From: DATGMS01 sp040905145
GTDB taxonomy: Bacteria > Bacteroidota > Bacteroidia > Cytophagales > Cyclobacteriaceae
Reading direction: 5' to 3'
Assembly (NCBI GenBank): GCA_040905145.1
Contig: JBBDSC010000039.1
Location: 1-54,421 of the forward strand
DNA: 54,421 bases
A program made the translations under genes and the position numbers. Positions 16,089 through 24,547 of this stretch are shown piece by piece (the stretch's first letter is position 1; each line of letters begins with the position of its first letter). The notes below the pieces were generated by a model. It did no database searches. It worked only from the letters and a program-made list of their open reading frames with translations, and was not told the DNA's origin.

Positions 16089-19000
16089 TTATTCTCCTTT
16101 CCTAAAATCTTTAGGATGTTCGTAAATATGGATGGGGGGCTTGTCGGATTTTTGTTGTATTTCATCTATGTTTAAAGGCTCATCCAGTTTAACCTCCTCC
16201 AAATCATATGAGGGGAGGTCCTCCAGACCACCCATCCTTAACCTTTCAATTTCACTCCTGGTATTCTGAAAAAGTTCCTTGAACGAACTGAACAACAAAG
16301 TCTGAGAAATAGAAATCCCATAGGTATTGGGGTTTTTGATGTTAAGGGAGGTTAGCGAATTGTCGAAATTTGTTCTGTTATAAACTCTTATGACATACCT
16401 CCCATCCTCGGTAAGAAGATATTCTGCCTGCCAATCCCCTGCAATACTGTTCAAGTCGGCATTTCCCTGAAAATCGGTAAACCCCCCATCCCTCATTACC
16501 CGTAAGCGGCCGTCCAGGAAAGTGTAGGCGACGCGTAGCTGGAATGATTCAAAGGCAGTCTCATCCAATGAGGCTAAATCAAAGTCTATTTCCAGATTTT
16601 GATCAACCTGAGAGATTAAACTGTTTAACTGGGAAGAAATCAATTGGGTAAGGTTAGAGAATCCGATACCAGCCCCGCTGAACTGACCAGCCGGAGAAAA
16701 CCGTCTAAGCATAATCAGGGAGAATACCTGTCGGTTTTTTTCTTGTTCATCATTGGCAATCCTGTTCTTAAAGGCAGATATGGGAATCTGCAGCTCCCCT
16801 TCCGGAAAATTGGAAAAATCAAAGTCAAATGCAATATCCGGCGAAAGCAAGGGACCATTCAAGCCCATGATTATCTTAAGTGGGTATTTTCTTTTCATTT
16901 GGCTACTTTCCATTTCAGAACCCATGGTATTATCCTGTAGACTGATCAAAGAAACATTCTCTTCATAAACCGCCTTTAAATTCATTACGCCTCCATAAGG
17001 ATCGCCATACCAAGCAATCTTCCCTCCAGGCTCTATGACAAACCTTTTGTTGATGACATTATATAGAGAAAAATTATACACGGCATCTACAATTTCATAA
17101 TTCCCCCTCATGCTGAAATTTCCCTGGGTATCTATACCTAAATTGAGCACTCCTCTTCCCCTACCCTGGATATTTTCACCTGTACGGGGATCAATTTGGA
17201 TCTCAGTATAAGCATCAGGAGTCACATCCAGATCGAAATTCATCCTGACGTTATTGATTGCCAATTTATCCACCGTTTTTTCAAAACCAATGAACTGGGT
17301 GGTGTCCCTCACATTGATAATATTGATGAATTCCTCCTGGAACTGCCCGTTAGAATAACCAATGGGTATATAAATCCTGGTATTGGGCTGGGTAGTCGCC
17401 CTCGCCGTAAGATCAAGATTATTGGCCGCACCGAAAATATCCAACTCTCCGCTGGCATAAGCCGTACCGTAGAACAACTCATTATCATTTAGGGAAGTAT
17501 TAAGCACTTGGAAATTACTGAGGTCAGAGGAAATATCCAAAACGAAATTGTTGAAATTATCGTGGGTTATTCCCCCTCTGAAACTTGCTTTGTTACCCTG
17601 TACATCCGTCAGGGACAATCCATTAAAATTTATTTCATTGGGAACAAAGCTTACATTTCCATTTACGGTATAAAAGGTGTTGAGATAATTGATCCGCAAA
17701 GTTCCCTCTGAAAGTTTGCCTGTACCAACAACCTCTGGTTCAACCATTGATCCATCTATTTTGAATTTTCCACTTAACGTACCCCCCATTTCTGTGAGGT
17801 AACGCGACAAGAAAGGTTCCAGGACGGACAAATTCGCTTCGTTAAGGTTGGCTGTCATGTCCATGTCTTCATTATCCGAACCCATAGAACCATTTATTTC
17901 TATGATCATTTTCCCTTCCCTGAAATTCATTAGATGTAAATTTGGCCTTTCATTTTCAAAATCAGTGGTCGCCTCAATATCACCGATCAAGAAATTATTG
18001 ATGTAAAGATCACGGATTTGCAAATCACCTTTGGTGCCAGTGTTATCATAAAAGCCATTTAAGGCAAAAAGACCATTGGCTGTTCCCTCAAATTCTTTCA
18101 GATCAAAAGTATTCAAAAAGTTCAGGTTCAATTCATTGATTTCTACATGAAGAAAATCTTCAGGATTTTGATTGATTTTTCCATTGGCAGACAAAAACTG
18201 ATTTCCGTTAAAAATCATCAGGTTTTTAAATACTATATCCTTCTGGGTAACGGTAATTAAATTATCTTCTTCAAACTCCCAGAACTTATCAATTAATTTT
18301 ATATCCGAAGGTTCAAACACGATCGAGGTGTGGTCATCAGATATGTTAATTATACTATTAATTCGGGCATAACTTTCTGTTTGCAGTTGGTCCACGCCCA
18401 TGCTTAGATCAACAACCGATTCATCCCATATGGCTTCCAGCGAAAAGTCATGGAAATTGATGCCGGAATTAAGTTTTTGATTTTTGGAGAAAATATAGAA
18501 GGCAGCCAACACTTCCGTAGAATTGTGAATTTTGGACGTGTTGAAGTCAATATTGTTATCTATAAAATAATTCCCTTTATAATAGACGGTATCAATGGCA
18601 GAAAAGAAATTGAAGATGGTGTTTTCCGACGTCCTATAGAAGGCCCCTTCCAATAGGCTACTTTTTGATATGGATAAGGAAGGATCTATCAAGTTGATGA
18701 TGGGATTGGGATCTTTAAAATCTATATTGATATCAATATTGTACTCGTTAAGTCCTTCAATAGAAGCTTTGCTCTGGGAAACTTCTGAATTGGTGATAAT
18801 GGCATAATAATCCTGCCACAGTTTTTTAATGTCCCTGGCGACCTCCGCTACTTCAAAATTACCTGAAATTCCCGCTACCAGTAAATCCGAATTTAAAGAA
18901 ACCAATCTACTATCTTCGGTGAACAGGGATTGGAAGATGAAATCATCCATAAATAGATTTCTTCCTTCATAACTTATATAAACATCACTGAATCTGGCTA

Positions 19001-20699
19001 CTCCTTCTATTTCGTCAATATTTATTCCTTTGGTATCCAATTGAAAATTACCGCTTAAGAACGCGTCCTTTTCTAAAAGATTCAGCTCCTGCAAAAATGC
19101 GGTGTCCAAATTTGCCACCAATCTGGCCGAATCTTTTTCATTCCGAAGATCAAAGGTTCCATCCAAGGTCATTTTCAAATTGGGATCTTCTATCGAGAGG
19201 ACGCCATTGAAGAGGTCTTTCCCATAGGTGGCATTGGTGTTTATTTTGGTGTAATTGTAATGATTGATCCCGATATTTTCGACATCTGCCCGTAATTCCA
19301 ACAGTGCTGTTTCGACTGTCATACCGCTCCCTTTGATCTGTCCTTTCATTGAGACTTTTTGAAAAGTCTCTTTATCTTCCATAATCACTCCCAAATCAAG
19401 ATCTACCAGTTCAACTCTGCCGTTATAAGTAGGCAGGCTATCGGTGGCCTTATAATTGAGATTACCGGCAATTCTGCCTATACTTGTCCGGAATACTCCC
19501 TTAGTTGAAAAATCCTTTAAGAATCCCGTAAAATCTGAGTCAAATCGAATTTCTTTAAATTTGTTTACTTCTTTCTGAGCCTCTTCACTGATATAGGGGG
19601 ATAGGTCATTGCTCGTCAAGGTGGAATTCATCAGGGAAAGGTTAAAGAAAGTTTTATCAATATCGGGTAAACCCTGTATATTGAATTTTCCAAAAAGTGC
19701 ACTTCTATCACCAAACCGGATCAATAACTGATCCGAGGAAAAATCGCTCACCCTGCCATTAATGTCACCACTCAGATAAATCTTATCATCAATGGCCGGA
19801 AATTGTCGGCTGAAATATTTCAAATCCTTGATATCCAAAATCGATTCATCCAATCTTGCCATCACATTGACTTGGTTATTAAAATCATTCAGGGCCGTCA
19901 CATCATCATAAGTGAACTTAAGGTAATTTTTGATCTCTGTCCCGTTGGACTTCAGTAATAAATTATTGAATTCCATCCCGGTGCTGGAATAGATATAATC
20001 GGTCCGTAATTGCTGAAAGACCATTCCTGAAGTGGATTCTACCCCGCGCATAGTGTTGAGGTTAAAACCAATGGTATCCCCCTGTACATAAAAGTCATCA
20101 GCATCTGCAACCAACTCCCTAAAGCGCATTTTCCCATAATCAAATCCTTCAGCAATGGGCTCGATATTATAGTTGATGATATCCAAAGAAGTTTTTTCAA
20201 AGGAAACGTTGTCAATGCTGAATTTGCCTGATCTTTTTTCCTTATCAGGAGCGACGGGATTGATAATGAAGTTTATTCTAGTCAAAAAAGTGGAGATGTT
20301 TGGACCACCTGAAGTCGGATGGGTCAAAATCCTGACAAGTCCACTTTTTAATTTGATTTCATCAAATCCCGGATTTTCTTTATCCATCAGCCCACTAACA
20401 GAAAAATCTATATATACCTCTTCCAAATTTACCATAAGGCTATCCTCGAGATCATAGATCCTGACATCTCCTAGGCTTAAAGCATCCCACCAACGTATAT
20501 TTACCCTTTCGATCTCGGACTTAAAGCCGGTATTTTCGGAAATATAACCGGTGAGGATTTTTGTTGCTTTTGTTTGTATTGCCGGTATTTGGAGCAATCC
20601 AGCGGCCAAGATGAATAATATAACCCCACCCAGAATAAACCGGGTGAACAGTTTCAGTGCTTTCAACAAAATTTCCGTAACTTTCAGGCTCTTTTCCAA
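16089..20699 (-). CDS. tamB: Translocation and assembly module TamB-like protein
   Basis: 1536 residues. One N-terminal membrane anchor (FILGGVILFILAAGLLQI, about 21-38) is followed by a very long beta-rich periplasmic region and a C-terminal DUF490/TamB domain, ending about 60 residues from the end (FQLRVAYTFLDGRLRVMRDGGF). TamB-family proteins span the periplasm as a hydrophobic groove that moves phospholipid toward, or helps assemble beta barrels in, the outer membrane. No tamA is next to it; bamA is at 38059-40767. The gene is divergent from tsaD with only 6 nt between the start codons, so promoters must overlap the coding regions. The start at 20699 precedes a typical Lys-rich N-terminus. 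Confidence 0.92.
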   Translation of the reverse strand: MEKSLKVTEILLKALKLFTRFILGGVILFILAAGLLQIPAIQTKATKILTGYISENTGFKSEIERVNIRWWDALSLGDVRIYDLEDSLMVNLEEVYIDFSVSGLMDKENPGFDEIKLKSGLVRILTHPTSGGPNISTFLTRINFIINPVAPDKEKRSGKFSIDNVSFEKTSLDIINYNIEPIAEGFDYGKMRFRELVADADDFYVQGDTIGFNLNTMRGVESTSGMVFQQLRTDYIYSSTGMEFNNLLLKSNGTEIKNYLKFTYDDVTALNDFNNQVNVMARLDESILDIKDLKYFSRQFPAIDDKIYLSGDINGRVSDFSSDQLLIRFGDRSALFGKFNIQGLPDIDKTFFNLSLMNSTLTSNDLSPYISEEAQKEVNKFKEIRFDSDFTGFLKDFSTKGVFRTSIGRIAGNLNYKATDSLPTYNGRVELVDLDLGVIMEDKETFQKVSMKGQIKGSGMTVETALLELRADVENIGINHYNYTKINTNATYGKDLFNGVLSIEDPNLKMTLDGTFDLRNEKDSARLVANLDTAFLQELNLLEKDAFLSGNFQLDTKGINIDEIEGVARFSDVYISYEGRNLFMDDFIFQSLFTEDSRLVSLNSDLLVAGISGNFEVAEVARDIKKLWQDYYAIITNSEVSQSKASIEGLNEYNIDINIDFKDPNPIINLIDPSLSISKSSLLEGAFYRTSENTIFNFFSAIDTVYYKGNYFIDNNIDFNTSKIHNSTEVLAAFYIFSKNQKLNSGINFHDFSLEAIWDESVVDLSMGVDQLQTESYARINSIINISDDHTSIVFEPSDIKLIDKFWEFEEDNLITVTQKDIVFKNLMIFNGNQFLSANGKINQNPEDFLHVEINELNLNFLNTFDLKEFEGTANGLFALNGFYDNTGTKGDLQIRDLYINNFLIGDIEATTDFENERPNLHLMNFREGKMIIEINGSMGSDNEDMDMTANLNEANLSVLEPFLSRYLTEMGGTLSGKFKIDGSMVEPEVVGTGKLSEGTLRINYLNTFYTVNGNVSFVPNEINFNGLSLTDVQGNKASFRGGITHDNFNNFVLDISSDLSNFQVLNTSLNDNELFYGTAYASGELDIFGAANNLDLTARATTQPNTRIYIPIGYSNGQFQEEFINIINVRDTTQFIGFEKTVDKLAINNVRMNFDLDVTPDAYTEIQIDPRTGENIQGRGRGVLNLGIDTQGNFSMRGNYEIVDAVYNFSLYNVINKRFVIEPGGKIAWYGDPYGGVMNLKAVYEENVSLISLQDNTMGSEMESSQMKRKYPLKIIMGLNGPLLSPDIAFDFDFSNFPEGELQIPISAFKNRIANDEQEKNRQVFSLIMLRRFSPAGQFSGAGIGFSNLTQLISSQLNSLISQVDQNLEIDFDLASLDETAFESFQLRVAYTFLDGRLRVMRDGGFTDFQGNADLNSIAGDWQAEYLLTEDGRYVIRVYNRTNFDNSLTSLNIKNPNTYGISISQTLLFSSFKELFQNTRSEIERLRMGGLEDLPSYDLEEVKLDEPLNIDEIQQKSDKPPIHIYEHPKDFRKGE

Positions 20700-20705
20700 T
20701 GAGTA

Positions 20706-21713
20706 ATGGTGAATATTAATATACTAGCAATAGAGTCATCTTGTGATGAAACGTCAGCTTCGGTAATATCTGATGGCAAAATACTTAATAATATTGTCGC
20801 TACGCAATCAGTACACGAAAAATATGGTGGCGTAGTGCCTGAATTGGCTTCCAGGGCACATCAGCAACACTTAATTCCCGTGGTTCAGGAAGCCATTCAG
20901 TCCTCAGGCATTGATAAGAAAGAACTTTCTGCGGTCGCTTTTACCAGGGGTCCCGGATTGATGGGCGCTTTAATGGTGGGGGTTTCTTTTGCCAAATCCT
21001 TTGCTTATGCTTTAAACCTGCCACTGATAGAAGTGAATCACATGCAGGCTCATATATTGGCCCATTTTATCGATGATCCCAAACCAACTTTCCCGTTTAT
21101 TTGTCTGACGGTGAGCGGCGGCCATACGCAATTGGTCCTGGTAAAAGATCATCTGGAAATGAAAGTAATCGGTGAAACCCTGGATGATGCTGTAGGGGAA
21201 GCTTTTGACAAAACAGCCAAACTACTGGGCCTACCTTATCCAGGAGGACCATTGATAGATCGATATGCCCAAAAGGGCAATGCAAAGGCCTTTGATTTTC
21301 CCGTTTCAGAAATGCCCGGATTAAACTTCTCCTTTAGTGGGATTAAAACGGCTGTTTTGTATTTTCTCAGGGACAAGTTGAAGGAGGATGCACAGTTTAT
21401 CGAAAATAATATGGCTGATATTTGTGCCTCTCTTCAATTTACCCTGATCAAGATGCTGATGCAGAAGTTAAAAAGGGCAGCCCGGGAATATGGTATAAAG
21501 GAAATAGCTATTGCCGGAGGAGTAGCCGCCAATTTCGGTTTAAGGAAAGCCGTGGATAATTTGGTTTTAGAAAATAATGGAAAGGCATATATTCCAAAAT
21601 TCGAATATTGTACGGACAATGCCGCAATGATAGCCATGGCAGCACACTATAAATATTTAAAAAAAGCCTTTTGTGGATTGGATGTCAGTCCTTTGGCGAA
21701 AATGAAAATCTGA
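20706..21713 (+). CDS. tsaD: tRNA N6-adenosine threonylcarbamoyltransferase TsaD
   Basis: 335 residues, normal length. The N-terminal ESSCDET and the metal-binding HMQAHILAH (H112 and H116) are the family signatures; VSGGHTQLVLV and the late FEYCTDNAAMIA complete the ASKHA active site. With TsaB and TsaE it transfers threonylcarbamoyl to A37 of ANN-decoding tRNAs. smpB follows after 6 nt and an HNH gene after that, so an operon is likely. The divergent tamB begins 6 nt away. Confidence 0.98.
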   Translation: MVNINILAIESSCDETSASVISDGKILNNIVATQSVHEKYGGVVPELASRAHQQHLIPVVQEAIQSSGIDKKELSAVAFTRGPGLMGALMVGVSFAKSFAYALNLPLIEVNHMQAHILAHFIDDPKPTFPFICLTVSGGHTQLVLVKDHLEMKVIGETLDDAVGEAFDKTAKLLGLPYPGGPLIDRYAQKGNAKAFDFPVSEMPGLNFSFSGIKTAVLYFLRDKLKEDAQFIENNMADICASLQFTLIKMLMQKLKRAAREYGIKEIAIAGGVAANFGLRKAVDNLVLENNGKAYIPKFEYCTDNAAMIAMAAHYKYLKKAFCGLDVSPLAKMKI

Positions 21714-21719
21714 GATAAA

Positions 21720-22184
21720 ATGGCCAAACAAAATAAGTTCGAAAAGCATATCAATATTAAGAACAGAAAAGCAAGCTTCGAGTATGAGTTTTTGGACAAG
21801 TACGTTGCCGGGATTATTTTGAAAGGAACGGAAATAAAGTCCATCAGGGAGGGGAAGGTTTCTTTGACGGAAGCATTTTGTTTTTTCAGGAAGGGTGAGC
21901 TGTATATCAAGCAAATGCATATTGCCCCTTATGTGTTGGCCACTTATTATAACCATGAAGCAGTAAGGGAAAGAAAATTGTTGCTTAGTAAAAAAGAACT
22001 CAATAAATTGGAAAGCAAATTTGAAGAAAAAGGGCTTTCTATTATTCCAGTACGACTGTTTATCAATGACAGGGGCCTGGCAAAATTGGAAATTGCCCTT
22101 GCGCGCGGCAAAAAGCTTCATGATAAGCGGCAAAACATAAAGGAAAAAGATGCAAAAAGGGATCTTGACAGAATGGCTTATTGA
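21720..22184 (+). CDS. smpB: SsrA-binding protein SmpB
   Basis: 154 residues. The opening NIKNRKASFEYEF, the central GTEIKSIREGKVSL, the LARGKKLHDKR motif near the end and the basic tail are the SmpB hallmarks. It binds tmRNA and brings it to stalled ribosomes. It follows tsaD by 6 nt. tmRNA itself is not in the window. Confidence 0.97.
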   Translation: MAKQNKFEKHINIKNRKASFEYEFLDKYVAGIILKGTEIKSIREGKVSLTEAFCFFRKGELYIKQMHIAPYVLATYYNHEAVRERKLLLSKKELNKLESKFEEKGLSIIPVRLFINDRGLAKLEIALARGKKLHDKRQNIKEKDAKRDLDRMAY

Positions 22185-22220
22185 CGAAGTATATGCAGCT
22201 ATCTGTAATGTTGGTAAACA

Positions 22221-22745
22221 ATGGAAAAGAAAGTATTAGTACTCAACTTAGACCATAGCCCAGTGGCAGTAGTGAATGTCCAAAAAGCAATCGTATTGAC
22301 TTTTTTGGACAAAGCTATGCTCTTGGCCAGCTTTGATCACTTATCCATCAGGACAGTGGACCGTACCTTTCATTATCCCGCAGTCATAAGGCTTCATGAA
22401 TTCAAGAATATCCCCTACCAAGGGGCAATGCTGAACAGGTATAATATTTTCAAGCGGGATCAAAACGAATGTCAGTACTGCGGTGCGAAAAAGATTTTGA
22501 CCATTGATCATGTCATCCCCAAATCCAAAGGAGGAAAAACAAATTGGAAAAACCTGATCACTGCCTGCCATCAATGTAATACCCAAAAAGGAGACCGAAC
22601 TCCTGAGCAGGCAGGATTTGAACTCAAATATAAGCCCTTCCGCCCAACCCTCTCTTACTTTTTGGCCGAATATGCGGAAAAAAATGCGGAAGAATGGTTG
22701 CCCTTTCTGGCAGTAAGAACCCTTGGAAAAGTGGAACTGCAGTAG
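22221..22745 (+). CDS. HNH endonuclease family protein
   Basis: 174 residues. The HNH domain occupies about residues 75-140: a first Cys pair CQYCG, the catalytic stretch LTIDHVIPKSKGGKTNW, then KNLITACHQCN with the second Cys pair, which bind a structural zinc. The N-terminal 70 residues (VLNLDHSPVAVVNVQKAI) are conserved in the IscB-unrelated bacterial HNH group found in core genomes of Bacteroidota. The substrate is unknown. It lies 36 nt after smpB in the same direction. Confidence 0.88.
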   Translation: MEKKVLVLNLDHSPVAVVNVQKAIVLTFLDKAMLLASFDHLSIRTVDRTFHYPAVIRLHEFKNIPYQGAMLNRYNIFKRDQNECQYCGAKKILTIDHVIPKSKGGKTNWKNLITACHQCNTQKGDRTPEQAGFELKYKPFRPTLSYFLAEYAEKNAEEWLPFLAVRTLGKVELQ

Positions 22746-22867
22746 ACATGTTAGTCCCACTACAACTCTAACCTGTCCACTGTCGACGACTCACCCTCCA
22801 CAACAGATTCAATATTCAAATTGGTCGATATCTTACCTTTTATTGAGAGGGTATAAGAATGGCCTCG

Positions 22868-23896
22868 TTAAAGCAAGGGCTTGAATTGCTTGAGGAACCG
22901 AATATCATTTTCCGTAAACAACCTCAAATCGTTTATTTGGTATTTGAGCATAGCGATCCTCTCTATGCCCATACCAAAAGCAAATCCGGTGTATTGCTCG
23001 GAATCTATCCTGCAATTTTCCAGGACATTTGGGTCCACCATACCGGCTCCACCAATTTCCACCCATCCGGTTCCTTTACATATATTACAACCTTTACCGC
23101 CACAAAGCTGACAAGAAATATCAATTTCAGCACTTGGCTCCGTAAAAGGAAAATAAGAAGGCCTAAACCTTACTTTAGTATGCTTTCCAAACATTTCTTT
23201 GGCAAAGTGGTATAAGGTCTGCTTTAAATCAGCAAAGCTCACATTTTCATCAACATAAAGTCCCTCTACCTGGTGAAAAATACAATGGGCCCGGGCAGAA
23301 ATGGCTTCATTCCTAAACACCCGGCCTGGGGAAAGTGTCCTGATGGGTGGGGGCTGATTTTCCATCACCCTTACCTGAACGGAAGAGGTGTGGGTCCTTA
23401 AAGCCATATCCGGATTTTTTTCTATAAAAAATGTATCCTGCATTTCCCTTGCTGGATGATTTTCGGGGAAATTCAAAGCCGTGAAATTATGCCAATCATC
23501 TTCTATTTCAGGTCCCTCAGATAAGTTAAAACCAATCCGTTCAAAAATCTCAATGATCCGCTGTTTAGTAGACGTCAAAGGATGGATACCACCGACAGCC
23601 ACATTTGAAGCCGGCAAGGTCAAATCCACCTCTATCGATTTAAAGCTTTTAGTATTGTCGTTGACTTTTTCTATCAGCTCCCGAAACTTATCTTCAGCCA
23701 ATTGCTTTACCTGGTTGATGGCTTGGCCATAGGCTTTTTTTTGCTCATTGGGAATAAGGCGCATTTCTGCAAAAAGCTCCCCCACTACACTTTTCTTACT
23801 GATATATTTCATTCTATAAGACTCCAACTCATCGGATGAATTAGCCTCAGCACGCTCAATATCAGTTTTTATTTGTTCTACTTTATCGTTATACAT
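22868..23896 (-). CDS. pheS: Phenylalanyl-tRNA synthetase alpha subunit
   Basis: 342 residues from MYNDKVEQIK. The frame is open to 23923, but a TAGATTTG promoter box covers 23921-23928, so the ATG at 23896 is the better start. Features: N-terminal coiled coil that grips tRNA, then class II motif 2 and 3 (FRNEAISARAHCIFHQVEG near 205 and GFAFGMGIERIAML near 320). HPAREMQDTFF is the family signature. The Cys cluster CQLCGGKGCNIC near 275-286 is typical of Bacteroidota PheS. pheT is not adjacent. Confidence 0.97.
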   Translation of the reverse strand: MYNDKVEQIKTDIERAEANSSDELESYRMKYISKKSVVGELFAEMRLIPNEQKKAYGQAINQVKQLAEDKFRELIEKVNDNTKSFKSIEVDLTLPASNVAVGGIHPLTSTKQRIIEIFERIGFNLSEGPEIEDDWHNFTALNFPENHPAREMQDTFFIEKNPDMALRTHTSSVQVRVMENQPPPIRTLSPGRVFRNEAISARAHCIFHQVEGLYVDENVSFADLKQTLYHFAKEMFGKHTKVRFRPSYFPFTEPSAEIDISCQLCGGKGCNICKGTGWVEIGGAGMVDPNVLENCRIDSEQYTGFAFGMGIERIAMLKYQINDLRLFTENDIRFLKQFKPLL

Positions 23897-23920
23897 AAAA
23901 TTAAGGGCAATTTTAAAACA

Positions 23921-23928
23921 CAAATCTA
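23921..23928 (-). promoter_or_regulatory. -7 box of pheS
   Basis: The minus strand reads TAGATTTG, a match to TANNTTTG. Transcription would start about 18 nt before the ATG at 23896. No TTTG lies at 19-20 nt, so the -33 part is weak. Confidence 0.45.
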
Positions 23929-23985
23929 AAACAATATCCCTTAATGACCACTATTTTAGATGGGAGTATTGGGACATGATCCATT

Positions 23986-24135
23986 CGGGAGTCTGATGTC
24001 AGATGGAAGAGACCGTAAGCGGTAATCAGTAATCGGTATGTGACCATGGGAAGACATTACAGGTTGGAAGACCGGAGACCGAAGTCGCCTGCCTGCCGAA
24101 GGTAGGGAAGAAGAATGGAGAAGTTGAAGGTTTTA
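23986..24135. repeat. Intergenic patchwork repeat, copy B
   Basis: Shares with copy A the blocks gtaatcagtaatcggta (24022-24038), gaagacattacagg (24050-24063) and agaccggagacc (24069-24080), in the same order but with a gap 11 nt shorter between the first two. The rest diverges. It lies in the 651-nt gap 23897-24547 that has no gene. Confidence 0.75.
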
Positions 24136-24138
24136 ATT

Positions 24139-24396
24139 GCCCTGTCCTTCAGCAGGGGAAAGGAATGGAGAGAGAAGTTTGGGCTTTAGCCCCATTAATT
24201 AAAGGTCCACCTGGCATAATGTGGCTAAAGCCAAAAGGATTCTTTTCCATTTTCCCGTTGGCTAAAGCCGACGGCAATTGAATAAAGACCAAGAGCAATA
24301 TCAGAAAGTGTCCCGGCTGTAGATCATTCGCCGACTTGATCTGTTGATTTGAATCCTGTGAAAGTTGCGGATTGTACCAAGTCTCTGACTTGGTAC
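24139..24396. repeat. Cluster of REP-like palindromes
   Basis: Several short palindromes lie together. gggctttagcccc is at 24181-24193. ggctaaagcc, itself almost self-complementary, is at 24223-24232 and again at 24260-24269. A perfect 10-bp inverted repeat gtaccaagtc (24374-24383) and gacttggtac (24387-24396) has a 3-nt loop. A CCCTG/CAGGG hairpin is near 24140-24158. Such palindromes are the type mobilised by REP-associated (RAYT) transposases; none is encoded in this window. Confidence 0.65.
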
Positions 24397-24469
24397 ACCT
24401 AAACTTGAGTATGTGACTCAAAAGGATTGACTCCCTTCGCCAAAAATCAAGGTAGTTAAGTATTATTAA

Positions 24470-24547
24470 AACTTCTGTATTTAGGACTAAGTATTTAGTA
24501 CTTCTCGTCTCTCAGTCACTCCGTCCCTTAATCCCTTCGTCTCTTAT
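24470..24547. repeat. Intergenic patchwork repeat, copy C (short)
   Basis: A run of related units: gactaagtatttagtactt, then cgtctctcagtcactccgtccctt, ending with cttcgtctctta (given here in pieces). It resembles the repeat at 48236-48400 and the GTAC run of copy A. It immediately follows the stop codon of the AsmA-like gene's minus-strand 3' end. Confidence 0.5.

Noticed and set aside
24149..24421. 90-codon minus-strand frame upstream of pheS
   Set aside because: It covers a cluster of REP-like palindromes and has no protein-like features.
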